A stretch of 64,000 nt of DNA, taken from assembly GCF_964355755.1 (NCBI RefSeq), contig NC_092676.1, forward strand, positions 27,138,288 through 27,202,287, given 5' to 3'. The notes beneath the pieces were generated by a model. The model saw only the letters and a list, made by a program, of their open reading frames with translations, searched no databases and was not told the origin of the DNA. Below are positions 51,201 to 61,290 of the stretch, one piece after another. The first letter of the stretch is position 1. Each line of letters begins with the position of its first letter. The position numbers and the translations under genes were made by a program. This stretch comes from Antedon mediterranea (Eukaryota; Echinodermata; Crinoidea; Comatulida; Antedonidae).

Positions 51201-54200
51201 CTGGTTGAAGTTTACCATTAGATAGCTCCCAACCAAAATATGTTGGTGATGGCAAATGCTAGATTGGCGACGATACAGCTTTTTTCCATACGAGTGCTTG
51301 GAAGTGTGCTCTTTTTATATGTTGGTGCACTGCATCGCTTGTTGGAGGTAATGCCTTTTTTTTTAAAGCCTAACTTTATTGGTACTTTCAACTTGACCAA
51401 CACCGTAAACGTAGCAAATGAATCTTTCCGATTTCATAATAACTTGGTCACTGATAGGTTTTCTCCCAGGTCTTTAATTAGTTCATACCTTTTTTAATAC
51501 TTCCCATGCCGATGCCTTTGAGTGACCACTTAGATATGAGCAGTGAAGAGTTAAATTACTGTATGTATGTATTAATGTAATTTAACTCTTCCCTGGATAT
51601 GAGGTAGTATCGCATCCACTAATAGTGTGGAATGGAATCAGTGCTTTTGCAGAACCCTCGGGCAAGGCGTGAAAAATGTCTTTTATAGATACTTTCTTTT
51701 TTTGGATGTCCCTGTCATCATCCATTTGGATACCATGCTTTGGTAGTGAGACACTAGAATCACTAGTACGTCTGTATCCCTAGAAGCAACTACAACTGTG
51801 TCGTATCGGACATTGGCAGCATGACAAGTCTCGTGTCCGATTCTTCATGGTCTGACCAGAGACAACGTATTCGTGTACAATTTTGATGATTTAACAACTG
51901 ATTCTTTCATAAATCCACCAGCTGTGACAATTTCTTTGTCTATAGGAGCTTGACGAATCAACTCCTCTGATAGAAATCGTGTCAGATCTGCATTATTATC
52001 TTGTAATGCCAACAAGTTTGACCAGCAATTTGGCAGCGGTATTTCACCACTTTCTATAATTCGACGAATTGGTCTCTGTGTTTTGGTTCATCTTTGTCTG
52101 GTGGTGTCCTTTATCGACAGTTTTAAGTTAGGCATGCCATGTTTAAAAAAAAAAAAAAATTACCTCCAACAAGCGATGCAGTGCACCAGCATCATATAAA
52201 AAGAGCACACTTCCAAGCACTCGTATTGAAAAAAGCTGTATCGCCAATCCAGCATTTGCCATCACCAACATATTTTGGTTGGGAGCTATCTAATGGTAAA
52301 CTTCAACCAGTGCTTCTGAAAAATGAAGCTATTCCTACTGCTTCGTTAGAGATGATTTATTGTGGATGCAAGACACGATGCATAACCATATAGATGTAGG
52401 TGCAAAAAGTCAAAACTACCATGTACAGCTTTAATATGCTACTGTAACAACGCTAAAGATGACGGAAACCTTTGCATGAATGATCAAAACTGATGCCCTT
52501 AACATGTTCATTCCAAATGTAGCTTACGTGTTCACTATTCTTTCAAACCTATACAATTATAATCCATCATATTGATGGCAGGTAATTTCCAAATTTCCAA
52601 ATGTGGCTGACGTGTTCAAATTCTTTTTTAATTCTATAATCATAATCCATCATATTGATGGCTGGTACTATACAATCATAATCCATCATGTGATGGCAGG
52701 TAATTTCCAAATGTAGCTGACGTATTCAAATCCTTTTTTAAATCTATAATCATAATCCATCATATTGATGGCAGGTAATTTTCTAATGTAGCTTATGTGT
52801 TCAAATTCTTTTTTAAATCTATAATCATAATCCATCATATTGATGGCAGGTAATTTCCAAATGTAGCTGACATGTTCACATTTTTAAAAATCTATAATCA
52901 TACTCCATCATATTGATGGCAGGTAATTTTAAATTTCAACAAATGTAACTTGCGTGTTCAATTTTTTTTTAAATCTATATAAATCATAACACATCATATT
53001 TGATGGCTGTGAATTTTATAATTTTACTAATTATTATTGAGTATAAATAATTTCATAGTTATGCAATTATATTATATTATATTCAGTATACAGTAGGCCT
53101 ATGCTGTAGTTTAAAGGTCAATAACCATACTATCGGCCATTCTTGTACAAAATGTGCCATTAGACTGTATAGAAACACACATGTTTTAAACAATTTAAAA
53201 AGAAAAAAAAATTCATAAGACCACAATTTTCAAAGTTATATTATTATTATATTATTATATTTGACTAATAGTTCAAAGGTCAATAGTTGTAGAATCGGCC
53301 ATTTTTTGTAAAAACATTTCATTATAATAAATAAGAATGTATAGTTTTTGAACAATTTGAGCCCTATTTCGTGTCTCTCCGATTATTGGTTACTGAGATA
53401 CGATAAATCAAGGTCAAAGGTCAAAATGTCAGAAATACGACTTGCATCAATTTTTTGAGAAAATGTGTCATTAAAGTGAATATAAAAACATATATTTAAA
53501 ACATTTTGACTCCAAAATTAATTATCTGTGACTAGTGGTTCTCGAGATATAGGGTAATTATAAAAAATGGCCGCCATTTTTAATTATGCAAATTAAGGGC
53601 TTAGATAGCCGAATTTCGCTTGGGATCCGCCATATTCGTAATCAGCGAGGTCAAAATATCCTAAATCAAGTGGATCCCAGCTTCTACCCAAAAATGCTTC
53701 TTACATCATATTTCAGAGGAAATAGAACTTGTCTAATATATAGAATACATTTTTTGTGAATGCCCTATGGCCTGTATTCATGCATAACTCTAACATATAT
53801 TTGATTTAAATTAATTTTGTGTACCAAAATTAAATTGTTTACAATGCAATGCAACTGCTGCTATTAAACTTTATCAAAATATGATGTGCTCATATATGAC
53901 ATGATGTCATATCACTACCATATTTAAGCATATCACTATCATATATAGGCACATCACACTAAAGTTTGATAGTGTAGACAAATTTGTAGTTACTATTAAT
54001 TCAAAAAGTTCGGAGGTTTTTCTACTAGTCTAGAATTTGTGAGTGTTTCCAAATTTAATTCCTTTTATCATTTTTCTTAACTTTAGAAAACTAGCGAGTC
54101 ATCTGAGATGGTAATGTTGGGTAGAATGATGTTACAAGATGAGAAGAATCATTTTGAGGAAGAAAAACAAATGCCTCAGGATCAGTTAAGTAAGTTGTAA

Positions 54201-55329
54201 TCCTAAATAGTTTATTTATTGAACTTTATTTTCTAAGGGCAGCCCCAACAGCTGTACAGGTGATCTGAAGAAACCCTCTATAGAAAATCAATACAGAAAA
54301 ATGTTAATTTCATTTTTCTGAATTTTTTCAGTTGCAAAAATATGTTAATTTCACTTTTTCTGAATTTTTTCAGTTGCAAAAATTCGAACTTTACCAGGAT
54401 TTGAATTAAATGAAGATGACGCTGATTTGAAATCACAAACAAAAGAAAGTGATGTCTCAACCGATTTGTTATCACCCGTTAAAAGTGATATCGCTGAAAC
54501 ACAGGACAATATAGGGCTTGATGCCACGGAATTACAGACAAAGTTTGTTCCAGAAGTTGTTAAAAAAGAAGAAATTCCATCAAGTGATATTGTATCACTT
54601 GATGTTAGAACTACAGATAAATCTGCAGAAATGCTGGAGCTAGGCCCCAAAGACTGCAATGGATTTATAACGAGAGAGTTAACGGTCAACGATGAAGGGC
54701 GGCAGAAGCCCTTAAAGTTAAAAATCAAATTGCGTCGGCCTAGCACTCTCCAAGACCTGCTTGGGGAACAGGAACATGGGTTAGAGGTCAATGATTCTCT
54801 GTCGCCGACCTTTGATAACTCCTTAAACGGAGAAGTGAATCCGAATAGCAATAGTTATGATGCGTTTGAAATGTCTGATATAGAGGATGATTTAGACGAA
54901 AAGCGTGTTGACACACAGAATACAAAGGATGGATCTGTCGCTTCAGATGTTGCCAGTGAGGAGGAGGATGAGGACACAGAAGAGAACTCGTGTGGTGCTT
55001 TGAGCGAACAGAATGAAAGTGCTATCAACCACATACTTAGTTTTCGAAACAATGAAAATCCAACCATCCCCTCCTCACATGACAACCGAACGGATGTATA
55101 CAAATCAACAGACGATAGAATCGTCAACGGTTTGGAGTACGAGTTTGATGATGATGACGATGCTGATGATTTAACAATTCCTAGTTTTTCTCGTATACAG
55201 AGGTCATCCAAGCTCGAAGAAAGTTTCGACGACTTTGATAAAACAAACAGTAGTTACGATGAATTTTCAACAATGAGCAATTTGCGGGATCCAGATTTGG
55301 AGGAAGCCGTAAATAGTATCTTATTTTAA
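39216..55329 (+). CDS. BICRA: BICRA/BICRAL-like (GLTSCR1 domain) chromatin-remodelling subunit
   Basis: Ortholog of the vertebrate BICRA/BICRAL pair, subunits of the non-canonical BAF (SWI/SNF) complex that also bind BRD4; nuclear. Ten coding exons: 39216-39253, 40219-40285, 41587-44658, 45187-45339, 45568-45609, 45781-45836, 46177-46325, 46725-46819, 54087-54189, 54374-55329. They total 4731 nt, 1576 codons, in phase, close to human BICRA length. The N-terminus MDDDCQTLLDVISDVDAFD matches the family start. Exon 3 encodes 1024 residues of Q/S/T/P-rich low-complexity sequence. Exons 7-9 (about 1143-1260) form the GLTSCR1 domain: KTPFKNYKDAIHRLVDYHV, then EKKQKMYNKYQQLIMQDS. The C-terminal exon is acidic (DDLDEK, EEEDEDTEEN, DDDDDADD) and ends EEAVNSILF. 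Intron 8 is 7.3 kb and full of mobile DNA. Which vertebrate paralogue is closer cannot be told here. Confidence 0.9.
39506..39594 (-). mobile_element. M1 MITE copy 11 (partial)
   Basis: Only the inner part remains: atcaaactttatgtgataaa to ttttgtcaaactagtt. It is fused at its right to the duplicated segment 39590-39745. Confidence 0.75.
39590..39745 (+). repeat. Copy A of a 155-bp intragenic duplication
   Basis: Begins ttcgcaagcatacagctgga and runs through gaacttatatgttttgttcc, tgaaacttgctaaagaaa and tggagacatgttataggatt. A copy lies at 44866-45026 with few differences. Both copies follow an M1 remnant, so the pair moved as a unit or is part of a larger dispersed element. Confidence 0.85.
39749..39932 (+). 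mobile_element. M1 MITE copy 12
   Basis: Tips aaagctctgtctacactatc and gaaagtgtagagagagctta. Three internal subunits (aaatatggtagtgatatgct) make it one of the longest copies. BICRA intron 1. Confidence 0.9.
40793..40938 (+). mobile_element. M1 MITE copy 13
   Basis: Tips aagctctgtctacattatca and gatagtatagacagacagag. Single internal subunit. BICRA intron 2. Confidence 0.9.
44685..44820 (-). mobile_element. M1 MITE copy 14
   Basis: Starts 27 nt after the donor of the large BICRA exon 3. Left tip agagctctgtctacactatc; right end decayed (ctagtttgtagacat). The open frame of exon 3 continues through it only because it lacks an early stop. Confidence 0.9.
44866..45026 (+). repeat. Copy B of the 155-bp intragenic duplication
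   Basis: Matches 39590-39745: gcaagcatacagctggagct, tgaaacttgctaaagaaa, tggagacatgttataggatt. It differs by small indels (ttatcatgtg versus ttatatg). Confidence 0.85.
45055..45140. repeat. TA-rich microsatellite
   Basis: Repeats of tatatatttgtatatat in BICRA intron 3, 46 bp before the acceptor of exon 4. Confidence 0.9.
46458..46618 (-). mobile_element. M1 MITE copy 15
   Basis: Left tip shortened to aagctacactatcaaact; right tip gatagtgtagacagagctta intact. BICRA intron 7. Confidence 0.9.
46862..47006 (+). repeat. 'tctccattgagat' repeat array, left part
   Basis: Two units of gtatctccattgagatccag and ccactgatac/tcat separated by ttcattgcttattttattt. The array resumes at 49375-49512, so it was interrupted by the 47007-49374 element. 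Confidence 0.85.
47007..49374. mobile_element. 2.4-kb inverted-repeat DNA element in BICRA intron 8
   Basis: Perfect 12-bp tips AGAGTATCACGG and CCGTGATACTCT. Inverted similarity continues inward: a ggtgct.ctagc / gctagc.gcgcc-type block, aatgcgttcagc / gctgaacgcatt, and ggtatcccaatg / cattgggatacc, giving terminal repeats of about 200 bp. It interrupts the tctccattgagat array; the neighbouring intact unit (atcatagcattg) shows the empty site and implies an AT target duplication. No transposase frame is visible. The interior has a CpG-richer part (47450-47560, 48000-48250) and a captured exon fragment at 47285-47335. Confidence 0.8.
47285..47335 (-). pseudogene. Antisense copy of BICRA exon 6 / intron 6 boundary
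   Basis: These 51 bases are the reverse complement of 45790-45840 with one mismatch (gacattttg versus gacgttttg). The source is the last 47 nt of BICRA exon 6 plus gtaa of the following intron. Because intron bases are included, the copy was made from DNA or unspliced RNA. It lies inside the 47007-49374 element, in the same gene and opposite direction. Confidence 0.9.
49375..49512 (+). repeat. 'tctccattgagat' repeat array, right part
   Basis: Two further units, with tttgtatctccattaagatc and tttctccattgagatccagc, each followed by cagccactg.tatcata. Continuation of the array at 46862-47006. Confidence 0.85.
50360..51015. repeat. Tandem units inside left arm of the foldback element
   Basis: Repeated units of about 80-95 bp, each with cctgccatcaatatgatgga, ttatgattatagatttaaaa and gaacacgt.agctacatttgg. 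About eight units by the catcaatatgatgg word. The right arm (52500-52990) has the complementary array with fewer units, so the arms have unequal lengths. Confidence 0.85.
51022..52110 (-). pseudogene. Degenerate transposon-type gene (DTDVLV motif, Cys-rich C-terminus)
   Basis: Read on the minus strand from about 52110 the frames give RRIIESGEIPLPNCW, then FLSEELIRQAPIDKEIVTAG, then VVVASRDTDVLVILVSHY, then a stop and IFHALPEGSAKALIPFHTIS. The part at 51022-51255 reads MPSPTYFGWELSNGKLQPVL and a Cys-rich end (CGCKTR, NRCRCKKSKLPCTALC). This order recalls repetitive proteins common in invertebrate genomes, with an HEEADTR/DTDVL region and a C-terminal Cys block; family name not assigned. Frameshifts and stops show it is dead. 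The Cys-rich part is duplicated in inverted form at 52144-52500, there broken by a 1-bp insertion. Confidence 0.7.
53864..53980 (-). mobile_element. M1 MITE copy 16 (degenerate ends)
   Basis: Left end reduced to aaactttatcaaaatatgatg; right aagtttgatagtgtagaca. Two internal subunits. 106 bp before BICRA exon 9. Confidence 0.8.
54301..54383 (+). promoter_or_regulatory. Tandemly duplicated 3' splice site before last BICRA exon
   Basis: Two 41-42 bp copies (54301-54341, 54342-54383), each reading atgttaatttca, tttttctgaattttttcag, then ttgcaaaaat. Both contain a polypyrimidine tract and CAG. Use of the second (after 54373) gives IAKIRTLPGF; use of the first gives IAKIC then a stop, removing the acidic C-terminal region. 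Confidence 0.85.
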
Positions 55330-55551
55330 GTATTAACTATTGTTTATTTAATTGATAATTAATGATAGCAGATATTTTTTCTAATTCATGTTTGTAATGT
55401 TACTATTGTGTGCCATTTTGTATGTTTTGTCAACTCTCTCAAAACCGGACAGCAAATAAGAATTTTATTCTGAATACTGGAAAAATAATATATAACTTAT
55501 ATTGATCAGATTGTTGGTCAGTTATTTAAAAAGTGATCATGATAATTGCTA

Positions 55552-55583
55552 AATAAAATATTTATGATGCTAAAAGCAATAAA
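55552..55583 (+). terminator. Candidate poly(A) signals of BICRA-like gene
   Basis: AATAAA at 55552-55557 and 55578-55583, about 225-250 nt past the TAA stop at 55327-55329. Confidence 0.55.
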
Positions 55584-55710
55584 TTATGTCAACATTATTC
55601 TGTTGCATTAATTTCATTTAGCTTAGAAATTAATTTAAAAGTTAAAAACGGTACACTACTAAATAAAATGCAAATTGTCATACTTTATCCATTCATTATC
55701 ATCTATTGGG

Positions 55711-56130
55711 TATAAACAAAGAACTTATAACACAAGAATCTTCTGTTCGTCCGAAGTGCGTAACAATTTCGAAAGGCATTGTGGGATAGAATAGAGCTAT
55801 GGGTGGCACCATTGTGAGCCATGGAGTAGGGCGCCCGCATCAAATTAGAAAGTCAATATCATAGAGGGGATCTGCTAATGCTCTAGGGGGTATAGAGTAA
55901 TTGACTGAGGAGTAGGGTGCCCGCATCAAATTAGAAAGTCAAAATCATAGAGGGGGTCTGCTGATACGCTAGGGGGGTAGAATAATTGACTTCCTAGTTT
56001 GGAGGGGGCGCTGCTCCATGCTGTGAAATGGCGTCGCCCAGTTTGACCTTTTAACCCTGTACTTCCGATACTGTGTTTTGAATGCAAATTGAAGAACAGG
56101 AGATTCTTGTGTTATAAGTTCTTTGGTATA
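55711..56130. mobile_element. 420-bp MITE with 97-bp internal duplication
   Basis: Ends tataaacaaagaacttataa / ttataagttctttggtata, continuing cacaagaatcttctgttc / gaacaggagattcttgtg. The interior holds two copies of a unit of about 95 bp: agtagggcgcccgcatcaaa, ttagaaagtcaa, catagaggggatctgct, gtaattgactgagg. GC-rich relative to flanks. Confidence 0.8.
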
Positions 56131-56198
56131 AACCAAACTCTTAACATGATTAAGGGATGTGACCTCATATTGAACAATCTTTGATGTACAGTAATGAT

Positions 56199-56309
56199 AT
56201 GACAAAAAAAGATATGCCCAAATATGGAAGTGATATGACGTCATCGTGTCCATATATGGGCACATCACATTTTTTGTCACATAAAGTTTGATAGTGTAGA
56301 TAGAGCTTT
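56199..56309 (+). mobile_element. M1 MITE copy 17 (left end missing)
   Basis: Starts in the body (atgacaaaaaaagatatgcc); right tip gatagtgtagatagagcttt. It begins 70 bp after the 55711-56130 element. Confidence 0.85.
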
Positions 56310-56849
56310 AGGGTATGGAACTACATAAAACCCTAAATTTGAAGATCGTCCCTCTACACCATAATATATCCTCCTGTATCCATCAACACAAAGGCCTTCC
56401 AGATTTAAAACCCTTTACATTTTTCTATGAAATGGCATACATTACTCTCAATTGTCATCCATAATGCTAATAGTATCTAATGCATCCAAGGTCTGAAGTG
56501 TTTTAATGTACGTTTAATTTCCTTTTTTGCACCCCAATGGGTTCCACATCTCTTGGCCGCCAACATTATAAAATCATTAGAATTATCCTGGAATGCTTTA
56601 AACATACTAATGTAAAGATGATTATACCACAGGTGGTTTGTGAGCAAACTAAACTAGTAAGAAAGATATTAAGGTTGATTAAAAACACTAGTGTTTATAA
56701 AACCTATTTGTAATAGAACATCAGTTATAACTTATAAATACATTGAATTTACTCCCCTTTAAACAGTTTCTATAAAAGATGTTTGCTCCCATTGCAAACC
56801 CTCGTCATTACTATAAATTACAATTTTAAATCTGTACATTTTAAACTTG

Positions 56850-57201
56850 ACATCTATGGCATTACATTTACCATACATCTATGGTAGTACATTTACCATA
56901 CATCTATGGTATTACATTTACCATACATCTATGGTATTACATTTACCTTACATCTATGGTATTACATTTACCATACATCTATGGCATTACATTTACCATA
57001 CATCTATGGCATTACATTTACCATACATCTATATAATTACATTTACCATACATCTATGGTATTACATTTACCATACATCTATGGTATTACATTTACCATA
57101 CATCTATGGTATTACATTTACCATACATCTATGGTATTACATTTACCATACATCTATGGTATTACATTTACCATACATCTATGGTATTACATTTACCATA
57201 A
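56850..57201. repeat. 25-bp minisatellite, about 14 copies
   Basis: Unit ggtattacatttaccataca plus tctat. Since 25 is not a multiple of 3, each frame cycles through all phases every 75 bp; none meets a stop, so two overlapping frames of 103-120 codons arise. I treat them as by-products. Confidence 0.95.
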
Positions 57202-57507
57202 TGAAATAAGTAAATAGTAAATTTAGACTAAAGCTGTACTGATTCTTATTTACGCTTTTACCAAATGTAAATTGTGGGAGTTTTATAACGAATGAAAATC
57301 TGTATGTACAGTATATTCTAATATTGGAGAAACCACAAATTAATTCTGGTAAAAAAGCAATTTTTAAAATGAAAATTATACATTATCATTCGATGTATAC
57401 TTTTTAACATCTGTTTAGTTCAATCAGATATACATGTTTAGTTCAATCAGATATACATGTTTAACCTTTTTCTACTCGGGGATCTTATTGCTTGAATATT
57501 TGTACAT

Positions 57508-57690
57508 AAAGCTCTGTCTACACATATCAAACTGTGCCAAAAAAATGTGATGTGGCCATATATGGACATGATGATGTCAAATCACTACCATATTTAAGGA
57601 TACCACTACCATATTTGGACATATCACTACCATATTTGGGCACATCACCACCATATTTGCCAAACTAGTTTGATATTCTAGACAGAACTT
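57508..57690 (-). mobile_element. M1 MITE copy 18
   Basis: Tips aaagctctgtctacacatat and gatattctagacagaactta. Four internal accatattt-type subunits, the most seen in this window. Confidence 0.9.
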
Positions 57691-60349
57691 AACACAAAAC
57701 CAATTCTCAGGTATGTTTCACAGTTTTTTGTAAGAGTGATATTATTTTTACATTAGTTATTAATTAGCCACCTGACTATGCAGCTGTTGAGTCTAACAGT
57801 CATTCTGCTCATACCTTTTACATTTGACAACATTTGATTGATGTAATTTGGAAGGATAACTACTTTTATATAACTGAAATCAGTAATAAATTTACATTAA
57901 ATCTTTACATTTGCTGAAACTTAACCATTTTTATATTTTGAAGATTTTTTTTTAATTTATTAATGGATTAAAAGTTTGTTTGGATCCAATTATTTTTGTA
58001 TGCTTCAATAAAATACCAAACGAGCACATAATAAAGCTTAATTTTATGAATAAAATACAGGAAAAATAATTTTGTTTACCAATACAAGTGGTTTTATCAA
58101 CTTTTCCAGTGTCACACAGCAGAATACAGTTACATTATTAAGCATTAAAATAATTATTAAATAATTTTTTTGCAAAGATGTTTGTATTTGGGAAGAAAGT
58201 CGATAAATAAATATGTCATGAATAATTGTGGTGCTTCTGTACTTTTTTTATCTGTTGCCCCTTTTTTATAACTGTTACAAAAAAAAAATACCCTTAAGGG
58301 TGTATAATTATTTTCTGAGGTTTAATTACAATACTGTATATACATCGTATAGCTTAAATAAATAAATGCAATTCTAGGACATCTGTGATCTATGATGTCA
58401 TTATGAAGTTCAAATTATATAAACAAATGGCCTTAATTTTAATTGAATCACTGCAGAAACAAGTGATTGAGAACCGTGTATTTTGTACATATGGTGTGGT
58501 AGGCATTGTGTTAAACATACTAAAACAGAGAGTCACTTTGCTGCTAACATGCATACAAACTGCACATATGTTCGTTGCTGTTTAAGCATATTGGCGTGGG
58601 ATGGGCTGGAACTCGGTATAAGACAGACTCATATGAACCAATTTTTGGTGGTGTACTGACTATGACTAATATAATAGATCTATTGTTACGTTTAGCGAAT
58701 TTGGAATCAATTGTGTTTGACAATATGATGTGTGTGAAATTCACCGGTACAATATGGTTTGATGTAGGTCGTGCAATATGTTACAGTTTCAAACAAATTC
58801 AAAATTCATTTAAAATTAATACTGAAACAAAAAAACCTTGATTATTATTTACAAAATATATAAAATACTCTATAAACCAGACATCACCGTATTTAAAAGA
58901 ATTTATTTACACAGAAAATTAAAAAAAATTAATAAAAGAGGTCTTTATTTTTATCCAAAACAGATTACAAAAAATAAGCTATTGATATTGCACTAAATTG
59001 ATATGGTTAACTTGTTGATTGATACTAGATTTGTAATAAAAACAAGTTTTATTCAATTATTCAATTCTATTTTTTTTTAACAAAAGGGTGTTTAAATTAG
59101 TTTTGTTTGTACTGTATAAAATTTTACAACTCCCTGTTTGTATGTACCAGCAATATACAGCATTCAATAACAATATATTATCTTGTTTGCCGCCCTCTAT
59201 AATTCTTACATCTCATAACTTTTATCATAGAAAGATATTTTCCACACAAGTATAATAATATTATTCCCATTAAACAGTGACATAGTTCACTTTTGTGTTT
59301 TTTTTTATTAATGCCTGTGTATTTTTGTTCATTTTTTATTGAAAAAAAAATTTGAAATATTTTGAAAAAAACAGCGAAGTTTTTAAAATGGAAAGTATTT
59401 TTTAAATTGATTTCCAGCTCATCTCATTTACAATGGTTTCTGTTGCAATGAACATGCTTATTCATAGTACAATGACATTCCATTATATATTGTTGTCAAG
59501 TGAAACTCATTAATACACATATTATATAATAGTAATATATTTCATGCTTCGTTGCACATCAAATTAATAAAAAAAATGTACATAACCTTGCTTCCCAGGG
59601 GTGGTATTTACAGTAAATGAAGCTAATACCCAACAAAGACCATTTAATTTCAAAAACCCTTCATAGTACATCAAGTACCCATTTGCACTCCTGATGGGGA
59701 AATTCATCCATTACTAAAGTGGCTAATTCAAGGACGAAACATGGGGTCTCCTACTAAAAACCAACAAATAATATTATCACTAATGGGCCATCTTTAACTA
59801 GATATACATTATCATGAAAAATGAATACTTAAAGTACTCATTTTTACTCAATCTATTTTATGTTTTTGTTTAACATTTAATTTTTATTATACACAAAATA
59901 TGTTGTTTTTTTTTCTGTATCTATATATGGTATGGATCATGTAATTATATTAATGATTAATTTTCAGCAATAAAGAAATTATCTTTGCCAATTAAAACAT
60001 TGTATAACAAATTGTAACATTAGGATTTGAATAACAAAATGTCTGTAAATTAAAATGTTTATCTAAATTTGAAAAAGTATTTTATAATTTGTTTTCAAAT
60101 TTAACAATACTGTTTGGATTCTAGAAATTTAATTTGTTTAGTATGATAATTTTAGAAAATGTATATGTATAAAATTATCAGGTGGCGTACTATTCAATAT
60201 CTCAGCATATTTTCTAAAAATTTACATCTGATATTATAAATTCTTAAAGATAAAAAAATGTCAGTAAACATAATTTCTAATTAAGTTTTCTTGAATGAAA
60301 ATTACATTAATTTGTTTATAGTTAAAATTGTCCTCTTTTTTTGCCCTAG
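57691..60349. other. AT-rich intergenic region
   Basis: No gene recognised. Two short plus-strand frames (58385-58585, 58575-58841) lie in a slightly less AT-rich patch, but show no domain, splice support or family resemblance I know. Otherwise homopolymer-rich A/T sequence. Confidence 0.6.
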
Positions 60350-60408
60350 GCATCATCCAGCTTCAGGTCAATAATGGAAGATAGTATAACAGCAAATGAG
60401 AACAAAAA
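60350..60408 (+). CDS. Isolated exon-like segment, gene unknown
   Basis: Bounded by a good acceptor (cctctttttttgccctag) and a strong donor (aaaaa|gtaagt). The 59 bases read ASSSFRSIMEDSITANENK in one frame; MEDSITANENK could be a protein start. Codon texture is richer than the surroundings. No neighbouring exon to the right within the window is convincing, so it may be the first coding exon of a downstream gene or an alternative 3' exon linked to the BICRA-like locus. Product not recognised. Confidence 0.4.
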
Positions 60409-60938
60409 GTAAGTTTGTCTTGGTTTTTCTTGGGTTAATGAAACGTATATGTGTACTTTTTACAATTATTTTCCTTTTAAAATCTGGGTAGGTGTAATAC
60501 ATTTCTATAAACATAAAATAAGATAAATTCTTATCAATAAAAATAGGTGATCACAAATTGAATGACGCCTTTATTAATTCTCGGCCATTTTCTCCATGTC
60601 ATGATTGGACATGGCTAACTGCTAGTCATATTATGTTATCAGTATACATATTTCTACGTAACATTATAAAATTGTAAAACTTCTTTTCGTTTCTTAATTA
60701 AATACTATGACACATAATTATTGATAAAGTATTTCTATAGAAATGTATGTGATAAATAGAACAATTATTATATTACCACCTGTAACTAGAAACCTATAAC
60801 TTTCCACAGCTTTCTACTTCTATAAAGCCTGATATTTTAGACTATAAAAATTAATTATTACGGTGCGCATAGAAGACGGTGGATGAATAATTAATTCTGT
60901 TGTATATAATACTGTGAGAAAGACGTGTTTAAGTACAG

Positions 60939-61290
60939 GTGCTCACTGGATTCATTTACGTTCTCAGGTGACCGTAATATTAAATTGTGTGTATTTTAAG
61001 CCGTTTGCGAAGGGAGGATTGTAGTGGGGAAGGTTTTTGTGATATGCTTAAATATACAGGTGGTCACAAGATTATTTACATGCTCAGGGGGCTGATATTA
61101 CATTGTGTGTGTGTGTAGGGAGAATTGTGTTGGATAGTGGGAAAGTTTTTTGTGATATGTTTATAACTACCGGTGTTCACAAGCTTCTTTACATGCTCAG
61201 GTGGCTGGTATTACATTGTGTGTAGGGAGAATTGTAGTGGGTTTTGGTATTATGGGAGGGGGATATTTTTGTGAAATTTTTAAGTACAGG
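60939..61290. repeat. Three diverged tandem units of about 115-125 bp
   Basis: Each unit has caggtg.tcac.agatt, ttacatgctcaggtggctg, tattacattgtgtgtaggga and gaattgtagtggg, then tttttgtgatatg. The copies differ by indels, including a (GT)n expansion. Confidence 0.75.

Larger units (their letters stand above)
49540..53750. mobile_element. 4.1-kb foldback-like element with arms over 1.2 kb
   Basis: Left arm (core from 49602) and right arm (core to 53702) are reverse complements: aagaagcatttttgggtaga and tctacccaaaaatgcttctt, then ggatccgccatattcgta and its complement, and a long shared body. Weaker pairing extends outward to about 49545 and 53745 (gacaggttcc / ggaaatagaacttgtc). Inner arm parts carry 80-100 bp tandem units. 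The pairing includes the coding remnant (51022-51366 with 52144-52500), leaving a loop of about 0.8 kb. It fills most of the rest of BICRA intron 8. Superfamily not assigned. Confidence 0.85.

Noticed and set aside
58385-58841. Two short plus-strand frames
   Set aside because: No family resemblance, no splice sites in phase, and AT-rich flanks.
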